Positions 16,860-25,843 of a DNA stretch of 64,000 nucleotides are shown in pieces. The first letter of the stretch is position 1, and each line of letters opens with the position of its first letter. The position numbers and the translations under genes were made by a program. This stretch comes from Streptomyces sp. NA02950 (GTDB lineage: Bacteria > Actinomycetota > Actinomycetes > Streptomycetales > Streptomycetaceae). The notes under the pieces are model-generated. The model searched no databases. It saw nothing but the letters and a program-made list of their open reading frames with translations, and was not told the DNA's origin. The stretch covers positions 3,840,501 through 3,904,500 of the forward strand of contig NZ_CP054916.1 in the NCBI RefSeq assembly GCF_013364155.1, read 5' to 3'.

Positions 16860-17623
16860 CGGTGCGCACCAGGGCGGAGGGGGACGGTGTCGCCGTGGTC
16901 ACCCTCGACCGCCCCGAGCGGCACAACGCCCTCGACCTGGAGACCGCGGACGAACTCATCGCCGTCTGGCGCCGCTTCCGCCGGGACGAGTCGGTCCGTG
17001 CCCTGGTCCTCACCGGTGCGGGCGAACGGGCCTTCTGCACCGGGGTCGACCGCTCGGTGGAGGTGCCCCAGCCCCCGTCGCCGTACGCCCTCGACGATCC
17101 GCTGCGCGCGGTCGGGCCGAAGGCGAACGACCTGTGGAAGCCGGTGGTCGCGGCGGTGGGCGGGATGGCCTGCGGCGGAGCGTTCTACCTGCTGGGCGAG
17201 GCGGAGTTCATCGTCGCCGACGAGACAGCGACCTTCTTCGATCCGCACACCAGCTACGGGATGGTCAGCGCCTACGAGGCGGTCCACATGGCGCAGCGCA
17301 TGCCGTTCGGCGAGGTGGCGCGGATGGCGCTGATGGGCACAGCGGAGCGGGTCTCGGCCCGGCGGGCGTACGAGACGGGCCTGGTGAGTGAGGTGGTCCG
17401 GGCCGGGGAGGCCACGGCGGCCGCCGTACGCGCCGCCTCCGTCATGGCGTCGTACCCGACGGAGGCGGTGCAGGGGACAGTACGGGCGCTGTGGGCGGCG
17501 AAGGAGGCGGCACTGACCCAGGCGCTCGCCCACGCCCCGCAGTTGATCGCGCTGGGGAATCTGCCGCCGGAGCGTCAGGCCGCGCGGTTCGCCGCCCGCA
17601 GCCCCGGCTTCCGGCTCCGCTGA
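16856..17623 (+). CDS. enoyl-CoA hydratase/isomerase family protein
   Basis: 255-aa crotonase-fold enzyme. LDRPERHNALD near the N-terminus, GAGERAFCTGVD for the first oxyanion-hole strand and GGMACGGAFYLLGEAEFIVA for the second. The usual catalytic Glu pair is not obvious (SYGMVSAYEAVHMAQRMP), so isomerase, hydratase or C-C hydrolase activity cannot be chosen. Last gene of the Ltp1 operon, start overlaps the previous stop by 4 bases. Confidence 0.85.
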   Translation: MTVRTRAEGDGVAVVTLDRPERHNALDLETADELIAVWRRFRRDESVRALVLTGAGERAFCTGVDRSVEVPQPPSPYALDDPLRAVGPKANDLWKPVVAAVGGMACGGAFYLLGEAEFIVADETATFFDPHTSYGMVSAYEAVHMAQRMPFGEVARMALMGTAERVSARRAYETGLVSEVVRAGEATAAAVRAASVMASYPTEAVQGTVRALWAAKEAALTQALAHAPQLIALGNLPPERQAARFAARSPGFRLR

Positions 17624-17641
17624 CGCGGCGTGACTCGGGGC

Positions 17642-18202
17642 TCAGCTGGTCGGGCTCTTGGAGGCCATGCTGACCTGGCAGGTGTACTGGGTCCGCTTGG
17701 TGATGGTGTAGTTGGCGGTCGCGGTGATGGTCTCGCTCTGACCGGGCAGGACGGTCACGTACTGGCTGTCGTAGCCGAGCAGTCCGTCGTCCCCGTACTC
17801 GTTCCAGCTCACGCTGACCGAGTAGCGGAAGCTCCGGCTGGAGTCGGTGTTGGTGACCCTCACGTCGTACTTGAACTGCCCGGTGGACTGGTCGTAGCGG
17901 CAGTTGCTGCCGCTGGTCTCGGTCGTGGCGTCCGGGTTGTAGGTGGACGGCGCGGAGTAGCTGTAGGAGCTGGAGGGCGTCGGGTAGCCCGGGGTGTACG
18001 ACGGCACCCCCGAGGGCAGATCGGTGGGAACGCCGCTGGGCAGACCGCTGGGGTCGGACGCCGGGGAGTCACCGCCGCTGCCGCCCGAGCCCAGGCCGCC
18101 GAAGCCGCCGCCCCCGTGGCTCCTGCCCTTCTTCCCGCATCCGGTGAGTGCCATCAGCCCGATGAGGGTGACGGCGAGCAGGCGAACAGAGCGGCGTTGC
18201 AT
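17642..18202 (-). CDS. secreted lipoprotein, SCO4424-like position
   Basis: 186 aa. Signal peptide with lipobox LTGC at residues 19-22, then a Gly/Ser/Pro-rich linker, then a domain of about 90 residues with two Cys (SNCRYDQSTGQFKYDVRVTN and QYTCQVSM) typical of small immunoglobulin-like secreted actinobacterial proteins. GGGGGAG precedes the ATG. It lies downstream of afsK on the same strand; from memory a secreted protein holds this place between afsK and afsS in S. coelicolor. Role unknown. Confidence 0.75.
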   Translation of the reverse strand: MQRRSVRLLAVTLIGLMALTGCGKKGRSHGGGGFGGLGSGGSGGDSPASDPSGLPSGVPTDLPSGVPSYTPGYPTPSSSYSYSAPSTYNPDATTETSGSNCRYDQSTGQFKYDVRVTNTDSSRSFRYSVSVSWNEYGDDGLLGYDSQYVTVLPGQSETITATANYTITKRTQYTCQVSMASKSPTS

Positions 18203-18568
18203 GGAATTCTCCCCCGTTGAAAGACACTATCAAGCCAACCGGAAACCGATTGACGAGTGCACGCCACCCTAGCAACGGCACTTCCTACCCCAAAGTCACA
18301 TCGGGGCCCGGCCCGGCTTCTCAGTAGTCGGAGACGACCCCACCCGTCACGGCGGTTCCGGACGGCGCGGGAGGAGTGACGAGGGAGAGAGGGGGCCGGA
18401 GTTCTGCCCCGGTGGCCCCGCGGGCCGGGAACTCCCCGCAACGGTCCACCGACCTCCCGTGCTCCCCCGGGAGGTCGCTGAACGCGCGCAACGGTAGCAG
18501 GACTTGTCAGGAACACCACCACCGGCCGGTGACCCGGCGTCCGGCCGCGCCCGCGTCCCGGCCGTCCG
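18203..18568. other. intergenic region between the lipoprotein gene and afsK
   Basis: No supportable gene. It holds the leader of the lipoprotein gene on the right-to-left strand and a hairpin that fits a terminator for afsK (18450-18477). Confidence 0.6.
18450..18477 (-). terminator. hairpin downstream of afsK
   Basis: CGACCTCCC at 18450 pairs with GGGAGGTCG at 18469, nine perfect pairs and a 10-base loop, about 90 bases beyond the afsK stop. Confidence 0.5.
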
Positions 18569-21229
18569 CTACGGCCGGTTGCCCGAGGGGCGGGACTGCC
18601 CGGTGCCCTTGACCGCGTCCAGCGCGTAGACACAGCGGTCCTTACTGCATGCGTACACCACACCCCCGGCGGCCACCGGGGACCCGGTGATCTCACCGCC
18701 CGTGGCCAGCTTCCACCGCAGCTGTCCGCCCGCCGCGTCCACCGTGTAGAGGCAGTGGTCGGCCGAGCCGAAGTGGACCCGGCCGTCCGCGACGACCGGC
18801 GAGCCGATGACCTCGCCGCCCGCCGCGAACCGCCACTTGGGGGTGCCGGTGACCGCATCGAGCGTGTACAGCGCGCTGCCGCTGCCCAGATGCACCGAAC
18901 CGTCGGCCACCAGCACCGGTTCGACCGACTGGCGCGATTCGGTGGCGATCCGCCAGCGGTCCCGGCCGTTCGCCGCGTCCAGCGCGTAGACCGTGCCGAG
19001 GTAGTCGGCGATGTAGATACCGCCGCCGGTCACCGCGGGCCCCGGCGCGTACGCGGGCGCGCACAGGAAGACGGCGGGTGCCTCGAAACGCCACCGCACA
19101 TCGCCGCGTGCGATGTCGATCGCGAGCACCCGGGTACCGGCGGTGACGTAGACGACGCCGTCGGGCGCCGACAGCAGCCGCATCGGGACCCCGCCGCAGG
19201 ACGCCGCGTCGCCGATCGGGTACGACCAGCGCTCCGCGCCGGTACGCGCCTCCAGGGCGCGCAGCCGCGCGTCCGCCCACACATAGACCGTGCCGTCGTG
19301 GATCAGCGGCCCGGACTCCGGTGTCTCGAAATCCGTCTGGAGCCCCTGCATCTCCCACAGCAGCTCGCCGTTGGCCGCCTCCCACGCCTGGACGCCGCCG
19401 CCGCGGGTACCGGTGACGACCGTGCCGCGGTCCACCTTGAGCGAGTAGACCCAGCCGTCGGTGGACAGCCGCCAGCGCTCGGCGCCGTCCGCCGCGTCCA
19501 GCGCGTAGAGCGTGGGGCCGTCGGAGGCGTGGATCCGCCCGTTGGCCACGGCCATCGCCCAGGCCACGTCGCGGGTCTTGAACTGCCGCCGCCCGGTGGC
19601 CACATCCAGCGCGTGCACCTCGAAGGAGGTCACATAGAGCAGATCGTCGGCGACGGCCGGGGTGCCCCAGACGTCGTTGGACATCCGGAACCGCCAGGGC
19701 CGCCAGCGGCCGCGGCCACCCGCGCCGCCCGGCCCGTCGGCCGCGTCGGCGGACGCGGCGTGGGAGGGCGGCGGCATGGCGCCCGTGGCCGCGGCCTCAC
19801 CGCCGTTCACCCCGCCGGTGGTCATCCCGCCGGGCGGGCGCACCCAGCCCGTGGCGGGGCCGGTGTCCTGCCGCTGCTGTGGATCGCGGGCTTCGGCCGC
19901 CCGCATCCCGGGCCCGATCGGCACCTGCGAGCCGGGCAGCCGCACCGGGCCGTCGGCCGCGGCGGGCAGCGGCGCCGACGGTACGGCGGACGGGGGCCCG
20001 GCGGGGGCGGCGTGCCGGCCGGGTCCGATGGAGCCCAGCGCGCTCGGCGGGCTCGCGGCCTCCGGCGCGCGCAGACCGCCGCGCGGATCACCCACGCCCA
20101 CCGGCTCCCAGCCGCCCGCGGCGGCGGGCGAGGCCGCGCCGTGGCGGCCGCCGGGACCGTCCCCGGCGGCGGCTCCGGCTCCGGCGGCGGGCGCGTAGGA
20201 GGGCGGCGGTGTGGGCGGGCGCTCCGGCGGCAGCGGAGCCGACGCACGGCCGGCGCCGCCGCTGCCGCTGCCCTGGGAAGAACGGCGACCGCCGGGCGAG
20301 GGGCGCGAGCCGGAGGCGCCGCGCACCTGGTTACGCCCGCTGCGCTTGCGCTCGATGAGCGCGACGGCGCCCGCGGGCAGCCAGGCCGAGGCCGTACCGC
20401 TGTCGTCGGCGTTGGCGGCGAACAGATGGGGGGCCAGCTGCGACTGGAGGTCGGCCGGGGAGGGGCGGCGGTCGGCCTCCATCTGCATGCACGACTCGAT
20501 CAGCGGCCGCAGCTCGTCGGGCAGTCCGGCCAGGTCCGGGCCCTCACGCAGCAGCATGAACACGGTCTCCACCGGGTTCGCGCCGTGGAAGGGCGCGTGT
20601 CCGGTGGCCGCGAAGGTCAGGGTCGAGCCGAGCGAGAAGATGTCGCTCGCGCCCGTCACGCTGCGCGAGTCACGCGCCTGCTCGGGCGACATGTACGCGG
20701 GGGTGCCGACCGCCACGTTCGTCATGGTCAGCCGGGTGTTCGAAACGCCGGACGCGATACCGAAGTCGATCACGCGCGGGCCGTCCTCGACGACCAGCAC
20801 GTTCGAGGGCTTCAGATCCCGGTGGACCAGACCCGCGCCGTGGATGGACTGCAACGCCTCGGCGACCCCGGCCGCCAGCCAGCGCACCGCCTGGGCGGGC
20901 ATCGGCCCGCACTCATTGACGATTTCCTCGAGGGAGGGCGCGGGGACGTACGCCGTGGCCAGCCAGGGCACCGCCGCCCGCGGATCGGCGTCGACCACCG
21001 CGGCCGTGTAGAAACCGCTGACCGCGCGGGCCGCCTCCACCTCACGGGTGAACCGGACGCGGAACAGCTGGTCCTCGGCGAGCTCGGTCCGCACCGTCTT
21101 GATCGCGACCCGTCGGCCCGATGCCGAGCGGGCCAGATAGACCAGCCCCATGCCGCCCGCGCCGAGTCGACCGAGCACCTCGAAAGGGCCGATCCGCCTC
21201 GGATCGTGCTGCGTCAGCTGCTCCACCAC
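18569..21229 (-). CDS. afsK: serine/threonine protein kinase AfsK with PQQ-like beta-propeller
   Basis: 886-aa kinase that phosphorylates AfsR. With the GTG at 21229 as start the protein begins [16 protein letters not shown], and known AfsK landmarks fall at their published positions: G-loop LGAGGMG (22-28), Lys44 in [12 protein letters not shown] (136-143), DFG (155-157) and the autophosphorylated Thr168 in [14 protein letters not shown] long Pro/Gly/Ala-rich linker (about residues 320-520) follows, then PQQ-type propeller blades (repeated [16 protein letters not shown]). S. coelicolor AfsK is about 800 aa, so the linker is expanded here. The open frame upstream of 21229 lacks a good ribosome site; GGGGAGG lies before the GTG. 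Confidence 0.93.
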   Translation of the reverse strand: MVEQLTQHDPRRIGPFEVLGRLGAGGMGLVYLARSASGRRVAIKTVRTELAEDQLFRVRFTREVEAARAVSGFYTAAVVDADPRAAVPWLATAYVPAPSLEEIVNECGPMPAQAVRWLAAGVAEALQSIHGAGLVHRDLKPSNVLVVEDGPRVIDFGIASGVSNTRLTMTNVAVGTPAYMSPEQARDSRSVTGASDIFSLGSTLTFAATGHAPFHGANPVETVFMLLREGPDLAGLPDELRPLIESCMQMEADRRPSPADLQSQLAPHLFAANADDSGTASAWLPAGAVALIERKRSGRNQVRGASGSRPSPGGRRSSQGSGSGGAGRASAPLPPERPPTPPPSYAPAAGAGAAAGDGPGGRHGAASPAAAGGWEPVGVGDPRGGLRAPEAASPPSALGSIGPGRHAAPAGPPSAVPSAPLPAAADGPVRLPGSQVPIGPGMRAAEARDPQQRQDTGPATGWVRPPGGMTTGGVNGGEAAATGAMPPPSHAASADAADGPGGAGGRGRWRPWRFRMSNDVWGTPAVADDLLYVTSFEVHALDVATGRRQFKTRDVAWAMAVANGRIHASDGPTLYALDAADGAERWRLSTDGWVYSLKVDRGTVVTGTRGGGVQAWEAANGELLWEMQGLQTDFETPESGPLIHDGTVYVWADARLRALEARTGAERWSYPIGDAASCGGVPMRLLSAPDGVVYVTAGTRVLAIDIARGDVRWRFEAPAVFLCAPAYAPGPAVTGGGIYIADYLGTVYALDAANGRDRWRIATESRQSVEPVLVADGSVHLGSGSALYTLDAVTGTPKWRFAAGGEVIGSPVVADGRVHFGSADHCLYTVDAAGGQLRWKLATGGEITGSPVAAGGVVYACSKDRCVYALDAVKGTGQSRPSGNRP

Positions 21230-21426
21230 TTGCCTGCCACCTCCCCGTGGGGGCTTGAAAAAGTACAGCCCCGTGCAGCGTCTCACCGACAAACCGTCCG
21301 GCGGCACGCATCCTGCATTCTCTCTGGCGAAGGCGGCGGTTGCGAACCCGGGGCCGAATCGTCGTGTCATCGGGCGATACGGAGCCGGACACCACCCGGT
21401 TCGACGGCGCGGCCGTCACCGCGCTC

Positions 21427-22284
21427 TCAGCCCGGTCCCGCCCTGCTCTCCGCCGGGGAAGGACCCGTCGCCGAGGTGTCGATGACGGCAAAGACCGCGC
21501 CCTGATTGTCCGCAAGGACCGCGAAACGCCCGTACAGCGCATCTTCGGGGTCATTGAGAACTCGCCCGCCCAGCCTGTGGGCCGTGCGCAGCGCGTGGTC
21601 GCAGTCCGCCACCACAAAGTACGTGAGGAAATGCGCGGGGAGTTCGGGCGGGTACCGCTCACCGATCACCACCCGTCCGCCGATCGCGTGCCGGGGCCCG
21701 GTGGGCTCGCCGCGCGGTGTCCACAGGACACGGTCGGGAGCGGCGCCACGGGCCTCCGCCGGGGCGGCGTCCCCCCGCGGCTCGCGCGGCGCGACGGGTT
21801 CCATGCCGTATCCGAAGACCGCCCGATAGAAGGCGTCCACCGGACGGGGCTGCCGGGTGCGGACCTCGGTCCAGCCGTACGAGCCCGGGGCGCCGCGCCG
21901 CGCGAAGCCGGAGTGGCTGCCCGCCTGCCAGAGCCCGAAGACCGCGCCGCCCGGGTCGGCGGCCGTGGCCATGACACAGGAATCGTCGATCCACACGGGC
22001 GGGGCGATCACCCGGCCGCCCGCCTCGCGGATCCGGGCGGCGGTCGCGGCGGCGTCCTTGGTGGCGAAGTAGATGTTCCAGACGGTCGGCATCCGCCCGT
22101 CGGGCTTGGGCACCAGCCCCGCGACCACCTTGCCGCCGAGCAGGGCGCGGGTGTACGAGCCGTAGTCCGTGGCGCGCTCCTCGAAGGTCCAGCCGAACAG
22201 CTCGCCGTAGAAGCGCTTGCCCGCCTCGAGATCGGGAAGCATCGCGTCCGCCCAGCAGGGCACGCCTTCGGCGAATGCGGCCAT
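21427..22284 (-). CDS. kbpA: VOC (glyoxalase-like) protein, probable AfsK-binding protein KbpA
   Basis: 285 aa with two vicinal-oxygen-chelate repeats: GVPCWADAMLPDLEAGKRFYGELFGW at the N-terminus and GSYGWTEVRTRQPRPVDAFY about residue 135 (each quoted loosely). Mycobacterial relatives include the Cfp30B-type proteins. Located immediately upstream of afsK on the same strand, the place of kbpA, whose product inhibits AfsK autophosphorylation in S. coelicolor; the identification rests on position and my memory of that locus. An alanine/proline insert (EPRGDAAPAEARGAAPD) explains extra length. GGAGG precedes the ATG at 22284. Confidence 0.7.
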   Translation of the reverse strand: MAAFAEGVPCWADAMLPDLEAGKRFYGELFGWTFEERATDYGSYTRALLGGKVVAGLVPKPDGRMPTVWNIYFATKDAAATAARIREAGGRVIAPPVWIDDSCVMATAADPGGAVFGLWQAGSHSGFARRGAPGSYGWTEVRTRQPRPVDAFYRAVFGYGMEPVAPREPRGDAAPAEARGAAPDRVLWTPRGEPTGPRHAIGGRVVIGERYPPELPAHFLTYFVVADCDHALRTAHRLGGRVLNDPEDALYGRFAVLADNQGAVFAVIDTSATGPSPAESRAGPG

Positions 22285-22433
22285 GTCCCGGATCCTCCCG
22301 CGTCCTCCTGTAGGGAGCGTTCTTCCCTATTGCCACGCTAACGGGGGATCGCCCCCGGCGCCCGCTCCGGAAATCTCACCTTTCGGCCAATCCTGTACGG
22401 CCACACCCGGACCCGGGGGCTCATCCACCCTCC

Positions 22434-22454
22434 TTATCCACAGGCTGTTGATAA
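22434..22454. promoter_or_regulatory. inverted pair of DnaA-box-like sequences
   Basis: TTATCCACA at 22434 faces TGTTGATAA at 22446 (reverse complement TTATCAACA, one mismatch from the box). It lies in the 342-base gap between kbpA and the TetR gene, which otherwise shows only a small hairpin, CCACT with AGTGG, at about 22462-22481. May be chance or a DnaA-titration site. Confidence 0.35.
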
Positions 22455-22626
22455 CATGAACCACTCAAGTGGGGGAGTGGTCTCGGACGGGCTTCCGAGG
22501 GTCGAGAGCGGCCGGAATAAGCCATTCCGACCTGCTTGGGAGGCCCGACAAACCCTCTCATCCCTCGCTAACCCCATTTGCACGCAGCCGAATCGCGCTC
22601 TGATCACCCCTCGGTAAGCTGACGGC

Positions 22627-23274
22627 ATGACAGGACAAGTACGCACCGTCGACGGGCGGGTGGCCGGTCGCCGCGGGCAGGCGACGCGGCAGAAGCTGCT
22701 CGACTGCCTCAGCGAGATGCTCAGCTCATCCCCGTACCGAGATGTCAAGGTCATCGATGTCGCACGCAAGGCAGGGACCTCGCCCGCGACGTTCTACCAG
22801 TACTTCCCCGATGTGGAGGGCGCCGTCCTCGAGCTCGCGGAGGAGATGGCCAAGGAGGGCGCGGCGCTGACCGATCTGGTCGCCGGTCGCTCCTGGGCCG
22901 GGAAGTCCGGCGCGCAGGCGGCGGAGGACCTGGTCGACGGCTTCCTCTCGTTCTGGCGCAAACACGACGCCATCCTGCGAGTGGTCGATCTTGGTGCGGC
23001 CGAGGGCGACAAACGGTTCTACAAGATCCGTATGAAGATCCTCAACGCCGTGACCAACTCCCTGACGGACGCCGTCAAGGACCTCCAGGCCAAGGGACGG
23101 ATCGACAAGCACATCAGCGCCGCGGCGGTGGCGGGAACGCTCGTCGCGATGCTGGCCGCGGTCGCCGCGCACCAGAAGGGCTTCCAGAGCTGGGGCGTGA
23201 AGCAGGCCGAGCTCAAGCCGAACCTGGCCTACATCGTCCACCTGGGCATCACCGGCCGGAAACCGGCGAAATAG
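22627..23274 (+). CDS. TetR family transcriptional regulator
   Basis: 215 aa. N-terminal HTH: RRGQATRQKLLDCLSEML, then VIDVARKAGTSPATFYQYFPD is the recognition helix region typical of TetR proteins. C-terminal ligand domain is helical. It diverges from kbpA-afsK. No copy of the 15-bp operator lies in its own upstream region, so there is no sign that it is the autoregulated repressor of the catabolic regulon, although it is the only TetR gene inside the regulon area and remains a candidate. No clear ribosome site upstream of the ATG; a short leader is possible. Confidence 0.88.
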   Translation: MTGQVRTVDGRVAGRRGQATRQKLLDCLSEMLSSSPYRDVKVIDVARKAGTSPATFYQYFPDVEGAVLELAEEMAKEGAALTDLVAGRSWAGKSGAQAAEDLVDGFLSFWRKHDAILRVVDLGAAEGDKRFYKIRMKILNAVTNSLTDAVKDLQAKGRIDKHISAAAVAGTLVAMLAAVAAHQKGFQSWGVKQAELKPNLAYIVHLGITGRKPAK

Positions 23275-23332
23275 CCGGGTAGCACTGCGCGCGCCGGTCC
23301 GGCCGACCGGCGGGCCGGCACGTCCTGTCACG

Positions 23333-23369
23333 CCGCGGCGGACCACTCGACCCGAGTGGTCCGCCGCGG
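23333..23369. terminator. perfect 17-bp stem bidirectional terminator
   Basis: Arms 23333-23349 and 23353-23369 are exact reverse complements with loop ACC. Placed between convergent tetR and the F420-nitroreductase-like gene. Confidence 0.8.
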
Positions 23370-23432
23370 CCGTTCTCCGGAGCGGGACGGCGGCCGGGAC
23401 CGGGCCATCCGGGGCAGCGGGCAGGTCTCCGC

Positions 23433-23915
23433 TCAGTCACGCGGGACCGGTTCCAGGCGGAAGAGGCGGATCCGGCGCTCCACCCGCGCCTGATAACTCG
23501 CGTACGGAGGCCAGAAGGCCAGCACCGCCGCCCACACCGACTCCCGCTCCGCGCCCTCCAGCAGCCGGGCCCGCACCGCGATGTCCCGGCCCCGCCAGCT
23601 GATCTCGGCGTCCGGGTGCCGCAGCAGATTCGCGGTCCACGCCGGATGCCCCGGGCGGCCGAAGTTGCTGCCGACCAGGATCCAACCGCCGCCCTCCTCC
23701 GGCATGCACGCCAGCGGCGTACGGCGGGGCCGCCCCGTCCGCGCGCCCCGGGCCGTGAGGATCACCCCCGGCAGCATCAGCGCGCTCGGCAGCACCCGGC
23801 CGCGGGTCAGTCGGTGGACGGCCCGGTCGAACACCGGGACAACAGACGGTGCGACCTTCGCGAAGGCCCGGGTCGACGACACCTTCCGCACCAGCCGCAC
23901 GCCGTAACCGGCCAT
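23433..23915 (-). CDS. deazaflavin (F420)-dependent nitroreductase family protein
   Basis: 160 aa, Ddn-like split-beta-barrel. GARTGRPRRTPLACM at about residue 56 and VGSNFGRPGHPAWTANL (quoted to 17) at about 79 are the F420-binding signatures; ISWRGRDIAVRARLLEG follows. ATG shares one base with the TGA of the upstream acyl-CoA dehydrogenase (TGATG), so it is the second gene of that operon, under operator e. Probably uses F420H2 to reduce an enone or quinone intermediate. Confidence 0.87.
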   Translation of the reverse strand: MAGYGVRLVRKVSSTRAFAKVAPSVVPVFDRAVHRLTRGRVLPSALMLPGVILTARGARTGRPRRTPLACMPEEGGGWILVGSNFGRPGHPAWTANLLRHPDAEISWRGRDIAVRARLLEGAERESVWAAVLAFWPPYASYQARVERRIRLFRLEPVPRD

Positions 23916-25336
23916 CAGACCGCCACCGCCGTCCGGGGAACCGCCGCGGACGCCGCGGACAGCTCGACACCGAACAGCGCGTCCCGCTCCGCCGCGCGCG
24001 CCCGCAGCCGGTGGACGGGGCCGAAGAGCAGCTCGTCCGAGGCCGCGCGCTTGAAGGCCAGATGTGCGTCGTGCTCCCAGGTGAAGCCGATGCCGCCGTG
24101 GAGCTGTACGGCCTCGGCCGCCGCCGCGCGCTGCGCCTCCAGCGCATGGGCGAGTGCCAGCCCGCCCGCGACCACCGCCTCGCGGTCCCGCTGACGCCCT
24201 GGCCACCGACCGGACTGCTGGTGCTCGGGCCGCTGGTCGGGGGCGTCCGTCCGGCTCGCCGCCCAGGCCGCGTAGTACACCGCCGAACGAGCCGCCTGGA
24301 CCCTCACGTACCCATCCGCCAGCCGGTGCTTGACCGCCTGGAAGGAGCCGATCGGACGGCCGAACTGCTCCCGCTGCCGTACGTACGCGACCGTGCGCGT
24401 CAGCGCCGCTTCGGCCACCCCCACCGCCTCGGCGGCGAGTTGGACCGCGGCCGTCGCACCCAGCCGGACCAGCCCGTCCGCCGCCCGCTGCGCGTCCCGG
24501 CCCTCGCCCGAGCCCTCGCCCCCGCTCACGCCCTGGCCGGGGTCGCCGCCCAGCGGCTCCGCCGCCACGTTCCGCAGCTCGATACGGGCCTGCGGACGCG
24601 TCTCGTCGAGCGCGGTGAGCCGGGTACGGGTGAGCCCCGCCGCCTCCGCCCGGACCGTGAACAGCAGTGTCCGGCCGCGCGTATAGCCCCCGGCGCGGGC
24701 CGCGACCAGCAGCAGCCCCGCGCTGTGCCCGTCGAGCACCTGGTCCACCTGTCCGTACAGCCGCCACCCCGCGACGCCGTCGTGGCGCGCCTGCACCCCG
24801 CCCGCGCGCCCGCCGCCCGCCCAGACACCGTTGCTCTCCCAGACACCGTTGCTCTCCCAGACACCGTTGTCCGCCCGGGCACCGTTGCCCCGCGCTCCCC
24901 CGGCGGCGCCCGCGTCGGCCCCGGTCAGCCCGAGTGCCTCCGGCAGCGCACCGCCCGGCACCGCGAGTGCCGCCGTCAGCTCCCCGCTCGCGATCCGCGG
25001 CAGCAGTTCGGCGCGTTGGGCGTCGGTGCCGAGCCGGGCGACGAGCGGCGCGGTGAGCACGGCGGTGGCCAGCAGGGGCGACGGAAGCAGTGCCCGTCCG
25101 GCCTCCTCGCAGACCAGGGCCAGTTCGACGGGTCCGCAGCCGACGCCGCCGTACGCCTCGGGAAGCGCCAGCCCGGGCAGCCCCAGGCGCCGGGCGAGCA
25201 GCCGCCACAGCGGCGCGTCGTGGCCGGGCGCGGTGCGGGTCGCCGCCCTGACCCGGTCCGCGCCGCATCGCTCCCGCAGCAGTTCGCGCAGCGTACGGCG
25301 GATCCGGTCCTGTTCCTCGGTGAACGCGGTGTCCAT
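23915..25336 (-). CDS. acyl-CoA dehydrogenase with repeat insertion
   Basis: 473 aa; FAD enzyme of the actinobacterial steroid-type ACAD group. [18 protein letters not shown] early, [22 protein letters not shown] helix, [20 protein letters not shown] and [21 protein letters not shown] (19-20 residue signatures) near the C-terminus. Longer than usual (about 370-400) because the middle domain carries low-complexity inserts, including the NGVWES repeat and [17 protein letters not shown]. It lacks the SEPxAGSD motif, as non-catalytic-type or divergent subunits do. ATG at 25336 is 17 bases from operator e. Followed by the Ddn-like gene. Confidence 0.85.
   Translation of the reverse strand: MDTAFTEEQDRIRRTLRELLRERCGADRVRAATRTAPGHDAPLWRLLARRLGLPGLALPEAYGGVGCGPVELALVCEEAGRALLPSPLLATAVLTAPLVARLGTDAQRAELLPRIASGELTAALAVPGGALPEALGLTGADAGAAGGARGNGARADNGVWESNGVWESNGVWAGGGRAGGVQARHDGVAGWRLYGQVDQVLDGHSAGLLLVAARAGGYTRGRTLLFTVRAEAAGLTRTRLTALDETRPQARIELRNVAAEPLGGDPGQGVSGGEGSGEGRDAQRAADGLVRLGATAAVQLAAEAVGVAEAALTRTVAYVRQREQFGRPIGSFQAVKHRLADGYVRVQAARSAVYYAAWAASRTDAPDQRPEHQQSGRWPGRQRDREAVVAGGLALAHALEAQRAAAAEAVQLHGGIGFTWEHDAHLAFKRAASDELLFGPVHRLRARAAERDALFGVELSAASAAVPRTAVAV
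24822..24869 (-). repeat. 18-bp coding minisatellite (NGVWES)
   Basis: Unit CAGACACCGTTGCTCTCC on the top strand repeats 2.7 times, with a degenerate fourth ACCGTTG. It lies in the beta-domain of the acyl-CoA dehydrogenase. Confidence 0.85.
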
Positions 25337-25353
25337 CGGCGATCCCTCCGTTT

Positions 25354-25368
25354 CTGACGGGTCGTCAT
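25354..25368. promoter_or_regulatory. shared operator, copy e (CTGAC GGGTC GTCAT)
   Basis: One mismatch in the right arm. 17 bases upstream of the acyl-CoA dehydrogenase start at 25336. Confidence 0.7.
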
Positions 25369-25522
25369 ACTAGAGAGGCAATCCACACTTTCCCACCCCT
25401 TCCGCCCGCGGTCCTTTGTAGGATGGGCGCCGCCCCACCACGTTCCTCCCTTCAGCTCCGCCGGAGTTCGGACCGGCGGTGGCCCTGTCCTCCGGGGCCT
25501 GTCGGAGGAGCGAGGAGGGGTG

Positions 25523-25648
25523 ATGGACGATCGGGACACACAGGAGACGAGCGGCCGTTGGACCAGCCCTGACAAGTGGCAGGTCGTGATCGGGCTGCTG
25601 AGCCTTCTGGTGGCGATCGCCGCGTGTGCGGCGCAGTTCATGCAGTAG
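25523..25648 (+). CDS. 41-aa single-pass membrane protein
   Basis: MDDRDTQETSGRWTSPDKWQ is a polar head followed by the hydrophobic segment VVIGLLSLLVAIAACAAQF and a final MQ. GGAGCGAGGAGGGG precedes the start; GTG at 25520 in the same frame is an alternative. Codon use fits the genome. Family not recognised; small membrane proteins of this type often sit beside regulators or transporters. It lies between the divergent acyl-CoA dehydrogenase and Ltp2 genes. Confidence 0.55.
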   Translation: MDDRDTQETSGRWTSPDKWQVVIGLLSLLVAIAACAAQFMQ

Positions 25649-25824
25649 CCGTCGCCGCCGCACATGAGGTCCGGACGGGGACCACGCTCGACCGTCGGCG
25701 GTCGAGTGTGCGACTACGAGGGCGTCCGGGCCCCAACCGCGCGGCGCCGCCCGCTGCCCGCGCACCACTCCGCGCAGTCACCCCCTGCGCATGGCCCGCA
25801 CGACCCTGCCCCGGCACCAGTTAC

Positions 25825-25839
25825 CTGATGTACCGTCAG
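25825..25839. promoter_or_regulatory. shared operator, copy f (CTGAT GTACC GTCAG)
   Basis: Ends only 4 bases before the ATG at 25844 of Ltp2 (GTCAG ATTC ATG). The right arm with ATTC could double as a -10 element for a leaderless transcript. Confidence 0.78.
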
Positions 25840-25843
25840 ATTC

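Noticed and set aside
22627..23274. This TetR protein as the proven repressor of the regulon
   Set aside because: No operator in its own promoter and its place fits the conserved neighbour of kbpA-afsK; kept only as a candidate.
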